Source of the DNA: Maribacter sp. HTCC2170
GTDB taxonomy: Bacteria; Bacteroidota; Bacteroidia; Flavobacteriales; Flavobacteriaceae
Reading direction: 5' to 3'
Assembly: GCF_000153165.2 (NCBI RefSeq)
Contig: NC_014472.1
Span: 803,501 to 867,500, forward strand
Length of the DNA: 64,000 nt
Under the pieces are notes generated by a model. That model was not told the DNA's origin, ran no database searches, and saw only the letters and a list, made by a program, of their open reading frames with translations. The translations under genes and the position numbers were made by a program. This document shows, piece by piece, positions 9,454 to 18,774 of the stretch (position 1 is the stretch's first letter; every line of letters begins with the position of its first letter).

Positions 9454-9768
9454 CTAAATTACTTCATTGGATTTTTTAGAAAATCTAACCTTCTTACCAT
9501 CTCTAACTTCTAACCCCACCCTAGTTGCTTCACTAGATTTGGAATCTATCAATGATAGATTGGAAATATGAATAGGAGCCTCTTTCTTAACAATACCGCC
9601 TTGAGGATTGTTCGCACTTGGCTTCTCATGTTTTGAAACCATATTGGCTCCTTCCACGATAGCCTTGTCCTTTTCAATAAACACCTTGGTCACTTTACCT
9701 TCAGTACCTTTATGGTCTCCAGCAATTATCCGAACGGTATCTCCTGTTTTTATCTTTAACTTTTTCAT
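9454..9768 (-). CDS. rplX: 50S ribosomal protein L24
   Basis: L24 is one of the two proteins that start large-subunit assembly. The 104-residue protein begins with a KOW motif ([20 protein letters not shown], about 4-23) followed by the conserved [20 protein letters not shown] and the [12 protein letters not shown] strand. It lies between rplN (13 bp) and rplE (2 bp). Confidence 0.98.
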   Translation of the reverse strand: MKKLKIKTGDTVRIIAGDHKGTEGKVTKVFIEKDKAIVEGANMVSKHEKPSANNPQGGIVKKEAPIHISNLSLIDSKSSEATRVGLEVRDGKKVRFSKKSNEVI

Positions 9769-9781
9769 TATCGTCTTAATA

Positions 9782-10150
9782 TTAAAGCACCTCAGGGGCT
9801 AATGATACAATCTTCATGAACTGCTTATCACGTAATTCCCTGGCAACTGGGCCAAAAACACGAGTACCTCTCATTTCACCTGTTGGGTTCAATAAAACAC
9901 AAGCATTATCATCAAAACGAATGTAAGAACCATCCTGTCTTCTTACTTCTTTCTTTGTCCTAACCACAACTGCGGTTGAAACTGCTCCTTTTTTGATACC
10001 ACCATTTGGTGTAGCTTCTTTTACCGTAACAACGATTTTATCGCCAATAGAAGCATATCTTCTTTTGGTACCACCAAGAACTCGGATGGTCAAAACCTCT
10101 TTTGCTCCTGTATTGTCCGCTACCTTTAATCTTGATTCTTGCTGTAACAT
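9782..10150 (-). CDS. rplN: 50S ribosomal protein L14
   Basis: L14 lies at the subunit interface, where it forms a bridge to 16S rRNA and is the docking site of the silencing factor RsfS. The 122-residue protein starts [18 protein letters not shown] and has [18 protein letters not shown] and the conserved [20 protein letters not shown]. It is 2 bp after rpsQ. Confidence 0.98.
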   Translation of the reverse strand: MLQQESRLKVADNTGAKEVLTIRVLGGTKRRYASIGDKIVVTVKEATPNGGIKKGAVSTAVVVRTKKEVRRQDGSYIRFDDNACVLLNPTGEMRGTRVFGPVARELRDKQFMKIVSLAPEVL

Positions 10151-10152
10151 AA

Positions 10153-10410
10153 TTATTTAGCTCTTTCTAAGATTTCTACTAACCTCCAACATTTTGTCTT
10201 GCTCAAGGGACGGGTCTCCATAATCTTTACGGTATCACCAATATTACAATCGTTCTTTTCGTCGTGTGCAACGTATTTCTTCGTTTTCAAAACGAACTTA
10301 CCGTACATAGGGTGTTTAACTCTTTTTACTTCAGCGACTACAATAGATTTCTCCATTTTGTCGCTAGTAACAACCCCTACTCTCTCTTTTCTTAAGTTTC
10401 TTTTTTCCAT
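10153..10410 (-). CDS. rpsQ: 30S ribosomal protein S17
   Basis: S17 is an OB-fold primary binder of the 5' domain of 16S rRNA. The 85-residue protein has [19 protein letters not shown], the [19 protein letters not shown] core, and [17 protein letters not shown]. It is 13 bp after rpmC. Confidence 0.98.
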   Translation of the reverse strand: MEKRNLRKERVGVVTSDKMEKSIVVAEVKRVKHPMYGKFVLKTKKYVAHDEKNDCNIGDTVKIMETRPLSKTKCWRLVEILERAK

Positions 10411-10423
10411 AAAGCAGAACCAA

Positions 10424-10615
10424 TTATTGGTTTTCCCTATTAGTTAATTCTGTTGCTAATCTTGCAACCGTTCTTCTTACTTTTCTGATCTGAAGAGGGT
10501 TCTCCAATGGAGTTACAAAATGCGCCATCTTTAAATCTGCATGCTGCTTCTTGTACTCAGCAAGCTTTTCCGTAAGTTCTTCGACAGATAATTTCTTTAT
10601 TTCTAAATTTTTCAT
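10424..10615 (-). CDS. rpmC: 50S ribosomal protein L29
   Basis: L29 is a small helical protein at the polypeptide exit tunnel, near the docking place of trigger factor and SRP. The 63-residue protein starts [18 protein letters not shown] and carries [19 protein letters not shown]. It is 12 bp after rplP. Confidence 0.97.
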   Translation of the reverse strand: MKNLEIKKLSVEELTEKLAEYKKQHADLKMAHFVTPLENPLQIRKVRRTVARLATELTNRENQ

Positions 10616-10627
10616 GATTCCTTACGA

Positions 10628-11053
10628 TTAATTCTCTTCAGTATAATCTCTTGCAACAACGAACTTCGTTTTTACAGGTAATTTCTGGGCTGCCAATCGC
10701 AAAGCTTCCTTTGCAACTTCTTGGGGCACACCACCAACTTCGAACATTATTCTACCTGGCTTTACCACAGCAACAAAATATTCTGGAGCACCTTTACCTT
10801 TACCCATACGTACTTCCAATGGTTTCTTGGTAATAGGCTTATCTGGGAATATTTTAATCCATAATTGCCCTTCCCTTTTCATAAACCTTGTTGCAGCAAT
10901 ACGAGCTGCTTCAATTTGACGGGAAGTCAAAAAAGATGAATCCAAGGATTTTATGCCGAACATTCCGTTTGAAAGCCTATGACCTCTTCCGGAGTTACCC
11001 TTCATACGGCCCTTTTGCATTTTACGAAACTTGGTTCTTTTCGGTTGTAACAT
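10628..11053 (-). CDS. rplP: 50S ribosomal protein L16
   Basis: L16 supports the A-site tRNA and the peptidyl-transferase centre. The 141-residue protein has [17 protein letters not shown] at the start, the conserved [20 protein letters not shown], and [20 protein letters not shown]. It lies 20 bp after rpsC. Confidence 0.98.
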   Translation of the reverse strand: MLQPKRTKFRKMQKGRMKGNSGRGHRLSNGMFGIKSLDSSFLTSRQIEAARIAATRFMKREGQLWIKIFPDKPITKKPLEVRMGKGKGAPEYFVAVVKPGRIMFEVGGVPQEVAKEALRLAAQKLPVKTKFVVARDYTEEN

Positions 11054-11073
11054 TTCTCTACTTCTTTAAAAAA

Positions 11074-11793
11074 TTACTTTCTACGACGTTGCTTTCTCTG
11101 TCCGTCTTGCTTTCCACCTTTTCCACCTTGGCCTTTTTGCATGCCAACCAATGGAGAAAGCTCTCTTTTACCGTATACCTCACCTTTCATGATCCAAACC
11201 TTTATACCTAATCTTCCGTAGGTAGTATGAGCTTCATGTAAGGCATAATCAATATCGGCCCTAAAAGTTGATAAAGGAATACGACCATCTTTATAAGATT
11301 CGGAACGAGCCATTTCAGCCCCATTCAAACGTCCTGATATCTGAACTTTTATCCCCTCCGCATTCATTCTCATTGCAGCAGCAATTGACATTTTGATTGC
11401 ACGTCTGAATGAAATTCTACTCTCAATTTGTCTTGCAATACTTGCAGCAACCAAATTAGCATCTACTTCAGGTCTTTTGATCTCATAAATATTGATCTGA
11501 ACCTCTTTATTGGTAATCTTCTTTAACTCCTCTTTTAGCTTGTCAACTTCTTGACCACCTTTACCAATTATAATACCTGGTCTCGCAGTTGTTACCGTAA
11601 CGGTAATCAACTTTAAAGTGCGCTCAATAATTACCCTAGATACACTTGCCTTAGAAAGACGGGCATGTATATACTTTCTGATTTTATCATCTTCTGCCAG
11701 CTTATCGCCATAATCATTTCCACCATACCAGTTAGATTCCCATCCTCTGATAATTCCTAGACGATTTCCTATCGGATTTGTTTTCTGTCCCAT
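11074..11793 (-). CDS. rpsC: 30S ribosomal protein S3
   Basis: S3 lies at the mRNA entry channel and takes part in mRNA unwinding. The 239-residue protein has a type II KH domain with the RNA-binding loop [16 protein letters not shown] at about 73-88 and the C-terminal S3 domain ([34 protein letters not shown]). The end is a low-complexity tail of Gly, Gln, Lys and Arg. It starts 1 bp after the rplV stop. Confidence 0.98.
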   Translation of the reverse strand: MGQKTNPIGNRLGIIRGWESNWYGGNDYGDKLAEDDKIRKYIHARLSKASVSRVIIERTLKLITVTVTTARPGIIIGKGGQEVDKLKEELKKITNKEVQINIYEIKRPEVDANLVAASIARQIESRISFRRAIKMSIAAAMRMNAEGIKVQISGRLNGAEMARSESYKDGRIPLSTFRADIDYALHEAHTTYGRLGIKVWIMKGEVYGKRELSPLVGMQKGQGGKGGKQDGQRKQRRRK

Positions 11794-11794
11794 T

Positions 11795-12202
11795 CTAGCT
11801 TGCTATATTATTGTTAGACCCCAAAACCAAAGTAACATGGTTTGAACGTTTTCTTATTCTATGCGCTCTACCCTGTGGTGCTGGTCGCAATCTTTTTAAC
11901 ATACTACCACTATCAACTCTAATCTCCTTAACTACAAGGTCAGCATCTTCCATACTGGCATCCTCATTTTTAGCTTGCCAATTTGCCAATGCAGATAAAA
12001 GCAATTTTTCCAATCTTCTAGAAGCTTCTTTTGAATTAAATCTCAAGATTGCCAAAGCTTTCTCAACTTCAACTCCTCTAATCAAATCTGCAACCAATCT
12101 CATCTTTCTAGGAGAGGTAGGGCAATTATTCAATTTAGCGAATGCCAATTGTTGTTTTTCAGCCTTGATTCTTTCGGCCATTTGTCTTTTTCGAACTCCC
12201 AT
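11795..12202 (-). CDS. rplV: 50S ribosomal protein L22
   Basis: L22 reaches with a long hairpin into the exit tunnel, where it contacts nascent chains and macrolides. The 135-residue protein has a short basic N-terminal extension ([18 protein letters not shown]), the core [20 protein letters not shown], and the hairpin region [20 protein letters not shown]. It is 3 bp after rpsS. Confidence 0.98.
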   Translation of the reverse strand: MGVRKRQMAERIKAEKQQLAFAKLNNCPTSPRKMRLVADLIRGVEVEKALAILRFNSKEASRRLEKLLLSALANWQAKNEDASMEDADLVVKEIRVDSGSMLKRLRPAPQGRAHRIRKRSNHVTLVLGSNNNIAS

Positions 12203-12205
12203 AGC

Positions 12206-12484
12206 TTACTTTTTACCCTTATTCTTAGCTCCTGCATGACCTCTAAAAGATCTAGTCGGAGAAAATTCGCCTAGTTTGTGACCTACCATATTCTCTGTAA
12301 TATAAACAGGAACAAATTGTCTCCCATTATGAACAGCTACAGTAAGACCAACAAAATCAGGTGTTATCATTGATGCTCTTGACCAAGTTTTTATCACACT
12401 CTTCTTTCCAGAAGATGCATTTTGTTGGACTTTTTTATCCAAACTATGATGAACGTAAGGTCCTTTTTTTAGTGAACGTGCCAT
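12206..12484 (-). CDS. rpsS: 30S ribosomal protein S19
   Basis: S19 lies in the head of the small subunit beside S13. The 92-residue protein shows [38 protein letters not shown] and the C-terminal [19 protein letters not shown]. It lies between rplB (12 bp) and rplV (3 bp). Confidence 0.98.
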   Translation of the reverse strand: MARSLKKGPYVHHSLDKKVQQNASSGKKSVIKTWSRASMITPDFVGLTVAVHNGRQFVPVYITENMVGHKLGEFSPTRSFRGHAGAKNKGKK

Positions 12485-12496
12485 TTCTTTTTCTTT

Positions 12497-13321
12497 TTAT
12501 TTCTTTCTACGTTCTAATATATATCTATTCGTGCTTTTGGTTTTAGAACGAGTTCTATAACCTTTGGCAGGAATTCCATTTTTAGATCTTGGGTGTCCTC
12601 CAGAAGCTCTACCTTCACCACCACCCATTGGATGATCAACAGGGTTCATAGCTACCGGCCTTGTCCTAGGTCTTCTACCCAACCATCTGCTTCTACCTGC
12701 TTTACCAGATACCAACAATTGATGATCCGAATTTGAGACAGCCCCAATAGTCGCTAAACAACCAGAGAGCACAAGCCTAGTTTCACCTGATGGTAATTTT
12801 ACCGTAACAAACTTACCGTCCTTTGCCATTAACTGAGCAAATGTTCCAGCACTTCGCGCCATCACGGCACCTTGTCCTGGTCTCAACTCAATACATGAAA
12901 TAATAGTTCCTAAAGGAATATCATTCAATGGAAGTGCATTTCCTATCTCCGGAGCAGCAGTAGCTCCAGCAGAAACTGTTTGACCTACTTCTAATCCGTT
13001 TTGCGCTATCACATAGCGTTTTTCTCCATCTACATATTCCAGTAACGCAATAAAAGCGGTTCTGTTAGGATCATACTGAATTGATTTTACTGTAGCAGCA
13101 ACTCCTTGCTTATCTCTTTTAAAATCAATAATACGATACCTTCTTTTATGACCTCCGCCTCTATGGCGCATGGTCATTTTTCCATGACTATTTCTACCTC
13201 CCGACTTTTTTAACGGAGCAAGCAAGCTTTTCTCCGGCTTATCAGCAGTAATGGCGTCAAATCCGTTTACTACTCTAAAACGCTGTCCAGGAGTGATTGG
13301 TTTTAATTTTCTAACTGACAT
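12497..13321 (-). CDS. rplB: 50S ribosomal protein L2
   Basis: L2 is the most conserved large-subunit protein and is required for subunit joining and peptidyl-transferase activity. The 274-residue protein has the N-terminal OB-like domain ([20 protein letters not shown] at about 38-57) and the C-terminal SH3-like domain with [20 protein letters not shown], which contains the functionally critical His. It is 9 bp after rplW. Confidence 0.98.
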   Translation of the reverse strand: MSVRKLKPITPGQRFRVVNGFDAITADKPEKSLLAPLKKSGGRNSHGKMTMRHRGGGHKRRYRIIDFKRDKQGVAATVKSIQYDPNRTAFIALLEYVDGEKRYVIAQNGLEVGQTVSAGATAAPEIGNALPLNDIPLGTIISCIELRPGQGAVMARSAGTFAQLMAKDGKFVTVKLPSGETRLVLSGCLATIGAVSNSDHQLLVSGKAGRSRWLGRRPRTRPVAMNPVDHPMGGGEGRASGGHPRSKNGIPAKGYRTRSKTKSTNRYILERRKK

Positions 13322-13330
13322 TTCTTGTCT

Positions 13331-13621
13331 TTATAGATTACTGTAAAAATCAATTATATCACCTTCAGCAACATCGATAATAGCCTTTTTAATAGCATTT
13401 GTCTTACCGTGCTGAATTCCAGTTTTAGTATATCGTGACTTTCTAGTAGGACCATAATTCATGGTTCTTACTTTTTTCACAGAAACACCATAAGTTGCCT
13501 CAACAGCATCCTTAATCTGGATTTTGTTTGCCTTAGGATCCACAACGAAACCATAACGATTGTGCAACTCGCTATCCGCAGTCATTTTTTCCGTTATAAT
13601 TGGCTTTATTAACACACTCAT
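13331..13621 (-). CDS. rplW: 50S ribosomal protein L23
   Basis: L23 surrounds the exit tunnel and docks trigger factor and SRP. The 96-residue protein starts MSVLIKPIITEKMTADSE and has YGFVVDPKANKIQIKDAVEA and the core VKKVRTMNYGP. The Glu18 region used for trigger factor docking in E. coli is represented near the N-terminus. It lies between rplD (7 bp) and rplB (9 bp). Confidence 0.97.
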   Translation of the reverse strand: MSVLIKPIITEKMTADSELHNRYGFVVDPKANKIQIKDAVEATYGVSVKKVRTMNYGPTRKSRYTKTGIQHGKTNAIKKAIIDVAEGDIIDFYSNL

Positions 13622-13628
13622 CGTTTTC

Positions 13629-14258
13629 CTATTTATTTAAGTTCAATTCTATACCTTCTAATGAACCTTCAAGCAATACAATATTATTTGCATTTAATAT
13701 TTTGTAAGTGCTTAATTCTGAGTTGATTACAACTTCAGAACGCTCTAAATTACGCGAAGACAAATATACACCATTATTTGAATCACCCAACACAAACAAA
13801 GATTTTTTGTTTTCCAGTCCCAAGGACTTTAAAATTTGTACAAAATCCTTCGTTTTAGGTGTCTCCAAATCAAAGTCTTCAACTACCATTACGGCCTTCT
13901 CTTTTGTCTTAATACTAAGAGCAGATTTTCTAGCCAAACGTTTTACGTTTTTATTCAGTTTTTGGCTATAATCTTTAGGTCTTGGGCCAAAAATACGACC
14001 ACCACCTCTAAAGATAGGAGACTTGATACTACCCGCTCTAGCGGTACCAGTACCTTTTTGCTTCTTAATCTTTCTTGTACTTCCAACAATCTCGCCTCTT
14101 TCCTTAGCCTTGTGAGTACCCTGCCTCTGATGAGCCAAGTACTGCTTAACATCCAGGTAAATAGCGTGGTTGTTTGGTTCTATAGCGAAAACATTGTCAG
14201 AAAGGTCTACCTTTCTTCCTGTTTCTTTTCCTTTAATATCTAAAACTGCTACCTTCAT
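13629..14258 (-). CDS. rplD: 50S ribosomal protein L4
   Basis: L4 lines the exit tunnel, and in E. coli it represses the S10 operon by acting on its leader RNA. From the ATG at 14258 the protein is 209 residues and starts [17 protein letters not shown]. The long tunnel loop shows KIKKQKGTGTARAGSIKSP and FGPRPKDYSQKLNKNVKRLA. I chose this start, whose A overlaps the last base of the rplC stop (TAATG), over an ATG nine bases upstream because it matches the family N-terminus. Confidence 0.96.
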   Translation of the reverse strand: MKVAVLDIKGKETGRKVDLSDNVFAIEPNNHAIYLDVKQYLAHQRQGTHKAKERGEIVGSTRKIKKQKGTGTARAGSIKSPIFRGGGRIFGPRPKDYSQKLNKNVKRLARKSALSIKTKEKAVMVVEDFDLETPKTKDFVQILKSLGLENKKSLFVLGDSNNGVYLSSRNLERSEVVINSELSTYKILNANNIVLLEGSLEGIELNLNK

Positions 14259-14881
14259 TACTGCCACCTTTTAATGGTTACATAAGCATTCTTATGACCA
14301 GGAACACACCCTTTAACAACTAAAAGATTTTTCTCTGGAACTATTTTTAAAACTCTAAGGTTTTGAACCGTTGTACGGTCACCACCCATTCTACCGGCCA
14401 TCCTCATACCTTTGAATACTCTCGCAGGATAAGAAGCCGCCCCAATAGAACCAGGAGCCCTAAGTCTATTGTGTTGCCCGTGAGTTGCTTGACCAACACC
14501 GGCGAAACCGTGTCGCTTTACAACTCCTTGAAAACCTTTTCCCTTTGATGTTCCTACAACATCAACAAATTCTCCTTCTACAAAAACGTCAACACCAATA
14601 GTGTCTCCCAATTTATATTCACCTTCAAATCCTTGGAACTCAACGACTTTTTTCTTTGGAGAAGCACCTGCTTTTTTAAAGTGGCCAGATTCAGCCTTAT
14701 TAGCACGTTTTTCTGCCTTGTCATCGAAACCAAGTTGAAGGGCACTGTACCCGTCTACCTCTTCGGTTCTGACTTGGGTAACCACACATGGGCCTGCCTC
14801 AATGACGGTACATGGAACATTTTTTCCATTCTCATCAAAGATGCTGGTCATGCCTACTTTTTTTCCTATTAACCCAGACAT
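14258..14881 (-). CDS. rplC: 50S ribosomal protein L3
   Basis: L3 helps to start large-subunit assembly and reaches toward the peptidyl-transferase centre. The 207-residue protein has [20 protein letters not shown], the C-terminal loop [20 protein letters not shown]-like region at about 150-170, and [20 protein letters not shown]. The gene is the first after a 154-bp structured spacer that contains a terminator-like hairpin, so expression of the S10 and spc blocks may be controlled just before it. Confidence 0.97.
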   Translation of the reverse strand: MSGLIGKKVGMTSIFDENGKNVPCTVIEAGPCVVTQVRTEEVDGYSALQLGFDDKAEKRANKAESGHFKKAGASPKKKVVEFQGFEGEYKLGDTIGVDVFVEGEFVDVVGTSKGKGFQGVVKRHGFAGVGQATHGQHNRLRAPGSIGAASYPARVFKGMRMAGRMGGDRTTVQNLRVLKIVPEKNLLVVKGCVPGHKNAYVTIKRWQ

Positions 14882-14924
14882 ATAATTATTATTTATTTAT
14901 TATTCAACTATTAAACTCTTTTAC

Positions 14925-14968
14925 AAAAAAACAGGGTCAAAAATAATTCAACCCTGAATTTATTTTTG
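14925..14968 (-). terminator. Terminator/alternative-hairpin pair in the rpsJ-rplC spacer
   Basis: On the minus strand CAGGGT (14956-14951) can pair with ACCCTG (14937-14932), followed at once by seven Ts (14931-14925): a classic intrinsic terminator. The same region can instead form CAAAAATAAATTC (14968-14956) with GAATTATTTTTG (14949-14938), one bulge, placing AGGGTT in the loop. The two folds share bases, as in transcription attenuators. The AGGGT loop could also pair with ACCCT as a pseudoknot. Regulation by L4 or any ligand is inference. Confidence 0.6.
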
Positions 14969-15010
14969 TTACCGTTTTTCCCTTGCACGCAGCTCGGGAC
15001 ATGTTTAAAC

Positions 15011-15027
15011 CATTCCTATTTGGAATG
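15011..15027. repeat. Inverted repeat just after rpsJ
   Basis: CATTCC (15011-15016) and GGAATG (15022-15027) form a perfect 6-bp stem with a 5-base loop, 8 bp after the rpsJ stop on the minus strand. No T tract follows. It may be the first hairpin of the rplC leader. Confidence 0.4.
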
Positions 15028-15035
15028 ACCGATAC

Positions 15036-15341
15036 TTACACTTTAATCTCAACCTCAACACCACTTGGAAGTTCTAACTTCATAAGGGCATCAATTGTTT
15101 TAGACGAAGAACTATAAATGTCCAACAATCTTTTATAAGAGCTCAATTGAAATTGCTCTCTTGATTTTTTATTTACGTGCGGAGAACGCAAAACCGTAAA
15201 TATTTTTTTATGTGTTGGTAAAGGAATTGGCCCAGTTACCACCGCTCCGGTTGTCTTTACCGTTTTTACGATTTTCTCGGCCGACTTATCTACCAAGTTA
15301 TGATCGTAAGATTTTAGTTTTATTCTAATTTTCTGACTCAT
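15036..15341 (-). CDS. rpsJ: 30S ribosomal protein S10
   Basis: S10 is a head protein of the small subunit and also joins NusB in transcription antitermination. The 101-residue protein has [40 protein letters not shown] and a C-terminus with [13 protein letters not shown]. It follows fusA by 10 bp, so in this organism S10 is transcribed with the str block, and the terminator-like element comes after rpsJ rather than before it. Confidence 0.98.
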   Translation of the reverse strand: MSQKIRIKLKSYDHNLVDKSAEKIVKTVKTTGAVVTGPIPLPTHKKIFTVLRSPHVNKKSREQFQLSSYKRLLDIYSSSSKTIDALMKLELPSGVEVEIKV

Positions 15342-15351
15342 TTTCTAAAAA

Positions 15352-17484
15352 TTAAGCGGTTACTCCTTTAGCAGCCTTAATTACTTCCTCAGCGATATTT
15401 GATGGTGTTTCAGCATAATGTGAAAATTCCATAGTTGAAGTTGCTCTACCTGATGATAATGTTCTTAATGATGTTACATAGCCAAACATTTCAGATAAAG
15501 GAACAGTACCTTTTACAACTTTCGCTCCGGCCCTATCGCTCATATCGCTAATAGTACCACGTCTTCTGTTCAAGTCACCAACAATATCACCCATGTTTTC
15601 TTCAGGTGTAAGCACCTCAAGCTTCATGATTGGCTCCATGATTACAGCACCAGCTGCTTTACCTGCAGCTTTGTACCCCATTTTTGCAGCCAATTCGAAT
15701 GATAATGCATCCGAATCAACAGGGTGAAAAGACCCGTCCTTCAATACAACCTTCATTGTATCCATCTCAAATCCCGCCAACGGTCCATTTAACATTGCCG
15801 CAGCAAAGCCTTTTTCAACCGATGGAATAAATTCTTTTGGGATACGCCCTCCTTTAATTTGGTCAACAAATTGAAGTCCAGTTCCTTCGAAATCTTCATC
15901 AGCAGGACTCATTTCAAAAACAATATCTCCAAATTTACCACGACCACCAGATTGCTTCTTGTATGTCTCTCTGTGGGCAGCCAATTTTGTCAAGGCCTCT
16001 TTATATTCAACTTGTGGCTCACCTTGGCTCACCTCAACTTTAAACTCCCGCCTTAAACGATCAACTATAATATCCAAGTGAAGTTCACCCATACCAGATA
16101 TAATGGTCTGACCTGATGCTTCATCCGTTTTTACTTGGAATGTAGGATCTTCTTCAGCCAATTTAGCCAAAGCCATACCCAATTTATCAACATCAACCTT
16201 AGTTTTAGGCTCCACTGCAATACCAATTACCGGATCAGGAAAGTCCATACTCTCCAAAACAATTGGATGTTTTTCAGAAGACATAGTATCTCCAGTCTTA
16301 ATATCCTTAAATCCAACAGCGGCCCCAATATCTCCAGCTTCGATGTAATCAATTGCATTTTGCTTGTTAGAATGCATTTGATATATACGTGAAATACGTT
16401 CTTTTTTACCTGAACGGTTATTCAATATATATGAACCCGCATCCAAGCGACCTGAATATGTTCTGAAAAATGCCAAACGACCTACAAATGGATCGGTTGC
16501 AATCTTAAATGCTAAAGCCGAAAATGGCTCTTTAACATCTGGCTTGCGAGAAATTTGGTCTCCTGTATCAGGATCAGTACCAATAATATCATCCTTATCT
16601 ATAGGAGAAGGCAAATATCTACACACTGCATCCAATAAAAACTGAACACCTTTATTCTTAAAAGAAGAACCGCAGATCATAGGAATAATAGCCCTATCCA
16701 TAACAGCAGCTCTTAAAGCAGCGTGAACTTCCTCTTCTGTAATAGAATCTTCATCTTCGAAGAATTTCTCCATTAACTCTTCATCATATTCAGCAACAGC
16801 CTCAATCAATGCCGCACGATACTCATGTACCTCTTCCTTCATTTCTTCTGGAATAGCAACAACATCAAAAGTTGACCCATAATTATCCTCATGCCACACA
16901 ATTGCCCTGTTCTTAGCTAAGTCGACAATTCCCTTAAAATCAGCCTCATCACCAATTGGCAATACAATAGGTACTGCATTAGAGCCCAACATTTCTTTAA
17001 CTTGCTTACAAACCATCAAGAAATTTGAACCCTGACGATCCATCTTGTTGACAAAACCAATACGAGGCACTTTATAATTATCAGCTAATCTCCAGTTAGT
17101 TTCCGATTGCGGCTCAACACCATCAACAGCACTAAACAAGAAAACCAACCCATCAAGAACCCTTAAAGAACGGTTAACTTCAACCGTAAAATCAACGTGA
17201 CCCGGAGTATCTATTATATTAAAGTGATACCCTTTAGCATCACTTGTTGGCTTACCATTTTCTGTAGGAAATTCCCATGTACAAGTGGTCGCAGCCGAAG
17301 TAATGGTAATACCACGCTCCTGCTCCTGCTCCATCCAGTCCATTGTTGCAGCACCATCATGCACCTCACCTATTTTATGACTTACACCCGTATAAAACAA
17401 TATACGCTCTGTTGTAGTGGTCTTACCTGCATCAATATGAGCCGCAATACCAATATTTCTCGTGTATTTTAAATCTCTTGCCAT
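15352..17484 (-). CDS. fusA: Elongation factor G
   Basis: EF-G drives ribosome translocation and, with RRF, subunit splitting, using GTP. The 710-residue protein has all five domains. GTPase motifs are [15 protein letters not shown] (G1, about 15-29), [11 protein letters not shown] (G2), [12 protein letters not shown] (G3) and NKMDR (G4). Domain IV shows [15 protein letters not shown], and domain V the usual [19 protein letters not shown]. It lies between rpsG (6 bp) and rpsJ. Confidence 0.98.
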   Translation of the reverse strand: MARDLKYTRNIGIAAHIDAGKTTTTERILFYTGVSHKIGEVHDGAATMDWMEQEQERGITITSAATTCTWEFPTENGKPTSDAKGYHFNIIDTPGHVDFTVEVNRSLRVLDGLVFLFSAVDGVEPQSETNWRLADNYKVPRIGFVNKMDRQGSNFLMVCKQVKEMLGSNAVPIVLPIGDEADFKGIVDLAKNRAIVWHEDNYGSTFDVVAIPEEMKEEVHEYRAALIEAVAEYDEELMEKFFEDEDSITEEEVHAALRAAVMDRAIIPMICGSSFKNKGVQFLLDAVCRYLPSPIDKDDIIGTDPDTGDQISRKPDVKEPFSALAFKIATDPFVGRLAFFRTYSGRLDAGSYILNNRSGKKERISRIYQMHSNKQNAIDYIEAGDIGAAVGFKDIKTGDTMSSEKHPIVLESMDFPDPVIGIAVEPKTKVDVDKLGMALAKLAEEDPTFQVKTDEASGQTIISGMGELHLDIIVDRLRREFKVEVSQGEPQVEYKEALTKLAAHRETYKKQSGGRGKFGDIVFEMSPADEDFEGTGLQFVDQIKGGRIPKEFIPSVEKGFAAAMLNGPLAGFEMDTMKVVLKDGSFHPVDSDALSFELAAKMGYKAAGKAAGAVIMEPIMKLEVLTPEENMGDIVGDLNRRRGTISDMSDRAGAKVVKGTVPLSEMFGYVTSLRTLSSGRATSTMEFSHYAETPSNIAEEVIKAAKGVTA

Positions 17485-17490
17485 TTCTAT

Positions 17491-17967
17491 CTAGAATCTA
17501 AAGTGAGAGAATGCTTTATTTGCTTCGGCCATCTTATGCGTATCAACTCTTTTCTTAACAGCTGCACCTTCTTCTTTTGAAGCTGCCAATATTTCTGCTG
17601 CCAATTTTTGAGACATACCTTTTTCGTTTCGTTTACGAGCGAAACTTATCAACCATTTCATGGCGGTAGATATTTTACGGTCTGGCCTGATCTGCATAGG
17701 AATCTGGAAGGTAGCCCCACCAACTCTCCTACTTCTCACCTCAACATGTGGCATTACATTGGAAAGAGCATCTTTCCAAAGCTCCAATGCTGTTTTTTCT
17801 TCATCAGTATTCTTCTCCTCAACAATATCAATAGCATCATAGAATACACTGAATGCAACTGATTTCTTGCCATCCCACATCATCATGTTCACAAAACGTG
17901 TTACCAATTGGTCGTTAAACCGTGGGTCTGGTAATAATGGTCTTTTCTTTGCCTGTCTTTTTCTCAT
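17491..17967 (-). CDS. rpsG: 30S ribosomal protein S7
   Basis: S7 starts assembly of the head domain and represses the str operon in E. coli. The 158-residue protein starts [18 protein letters not shown] and has the conserved [20 protein letters not shown] and [16 protein letters not shown]. It follows rpsL by 23 bp; unlike E. coli, the rpsL-rpsG gap here is too short for a large S7 binding site. Confidence 0.98.
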   Translation of the reverse strand: MRKRQAKKRPLLPDPRFNDQLVTRFVNMMMWDGKKSVAFSVFYDAIDIVEEKNTDEEKTALELWKDALSNVMPHVEVRSRRVGGATFQIPMQIRPDRKISTAMKWLISFARKRNEKGMSQKLAAEILAASKEEGAAVKKRVDTHKMAEANKAFSHFRF

Positions 17968-17990
17968 TACTGTCTCTTAAATAGTTATGA

Positions 17991-18365
17991 TTATTTCTTT
18001 GGACGTTTTGCACCATACTTAGATCTACGCTGAGTTCTACCTGCAACACCTGCGGTGTCCAATGCGCCTCTAACAATATGATATCTAACACCTGGCAAAT
18101 CCTTTACTCTTCCGCCCCTTACTAATACTATCGAGTGCTCTTGTAAATTGTGACCCTCTCCTGGAATGTAAGCATTCACTTCCTTTCCATTTGTCAACCT
18201 TACCCTTGCAACTTTACGCATTGCCGAGTTTGGTTTCTTTGGAGTAGTCGTATATACCCTAGTACATACACCTCTCCTTTGAGGACACGAATCCAAAGCA
18301 GCCGATTTACTCTTCTTAGTAATCGTGGCCCTTCCTTTTCGTACTAATTGTGAAATTGTTGGCAT
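17991..18365 (-). CDS. rpsL: 30S ribosomal protein S12
   Basis: S12 is at the decoding centre and controls accuracy and streptomycin sensitivity. The 124-residue protein has [18 protein letters not shown] and [17 protein letters not shown]. The two lysines that mutate to streptomycin resistance in other bacteria (in PKKPNSA and VKDLPGV) are both wild type. It is the first gene of the cluster and has a clear promoter 45 bp upstream. Confidence 0.98.
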   Translation of the reverse strand: MPTISQLVRKGRATITKKSKSAALDSCPQRRGVCTRVYTTTPKKPNSAMRKVARVRLTNGKEVNAYIPGEGHNLQEHSIVLVRGGRVKDLPGVRYHIVRGALDTAGVAGRTQRRSKYGAKRPKK

Positions 18366-18409
18366 ACTATATATATGTATAAAAATTTTACCCTCTGTTT
18401 AAGGGCTGG

Positions 18410-18439
18410 CAAATGTAGTAATATTTCATTATAATTCAA
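18410..18439 (-). promoter_or_regulatory. Primary promoter of the rpsL cluster
   Basis: On the minus strand TTG (18439-18437), a 19-bp spacer and TACATTTG (18417-18410) match the Bacteroidota housekeeping consensus TTG/TAnnTTTG exactly. The predicted start lies about 38 nt before the rpsL ATG. Confidence 0.8.
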
Positions 18440-18551
18440 ATCCTTCCAAGATTAATTTTAAAGTTTTTTAATCTTCCTCAAAAAACACCTCGCGCTAAGC
18501 TATTATGTCACCTCTGATTCAAAAAACACTCTTAGCTTTTTGTAAAAAATC

Positions 18552-18580
18552 TTGCCTAAAATCACGCTTTATTACATTTT
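18552..18580 (+). promoter_or_regulatory. Distal candidate promoter of susC
   Basis: TTG (18552-18554), an 18-bp spacer and TACATTTT (18573-18580) match the Bacteroidota consensus with one change in the last base. It would give a leader of about 190 nt for susC. Confidence 0.3.
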
Positions 18581-18716
18581 TAACATTTATCGAATCCTAT
18601 AAATCACATATATTCATTTTTTGTGTACTTTTCTTACACTATTCTCAACGTATAACAAAAAGGACTGAGAAAGTTGTATTATCTAATTCCACTCTTAAAG
18701 TTTTATTAAAATTATT

Positions 18717-18747
18717 TTGGATTATTAACATGAAATTGTGATTTTTG
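18717..18747 (+). promoter_or_regulatory. Proximal candidate promoter of susC
   Basis: TTG (18717-18719), a 20-bp spacer and GATTTTTG (18740-18747) differ from TTG/TAnnTTTG by one base. The predicted start is about 20 nt before the susC ATG. Which of the two candidates works cannot be told from sequence. Confidence 0.4.
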
Positions 18748-18774
18748 CCGATAGCTAATTCAAATAATTAAAAA

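Larger units (their letters stand above)
18440..18774. other. AT-rich spacer between rpsL and susC
   Basis: Together with the rpsL promoter this makes a 409-bp divergent intergenic region. It is AT-rich. I see two possible plus-strand promoters, annotated separately, and no RNA gene or convincing protein. A 78-codon open frame at 18505-18741 has an unlikely, Cys- and Ser-rich composition and is not supported. Confidence 0.5.

Noticed and set aside
335-18347. Many open frames of 60-140 codons opposite the ribosomal genes
   Set aside because: They are antisense to highly conserved genes, show no protein family features, and follow from codon use in the true frames.
18505-18741. A 78-codon open frame upstream of susC
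   Set aside because: It lies in AT-rich promoter DNA, has no recognisable domain, no start context, and an implausible composition; both candidate promoters for susC overlap it.
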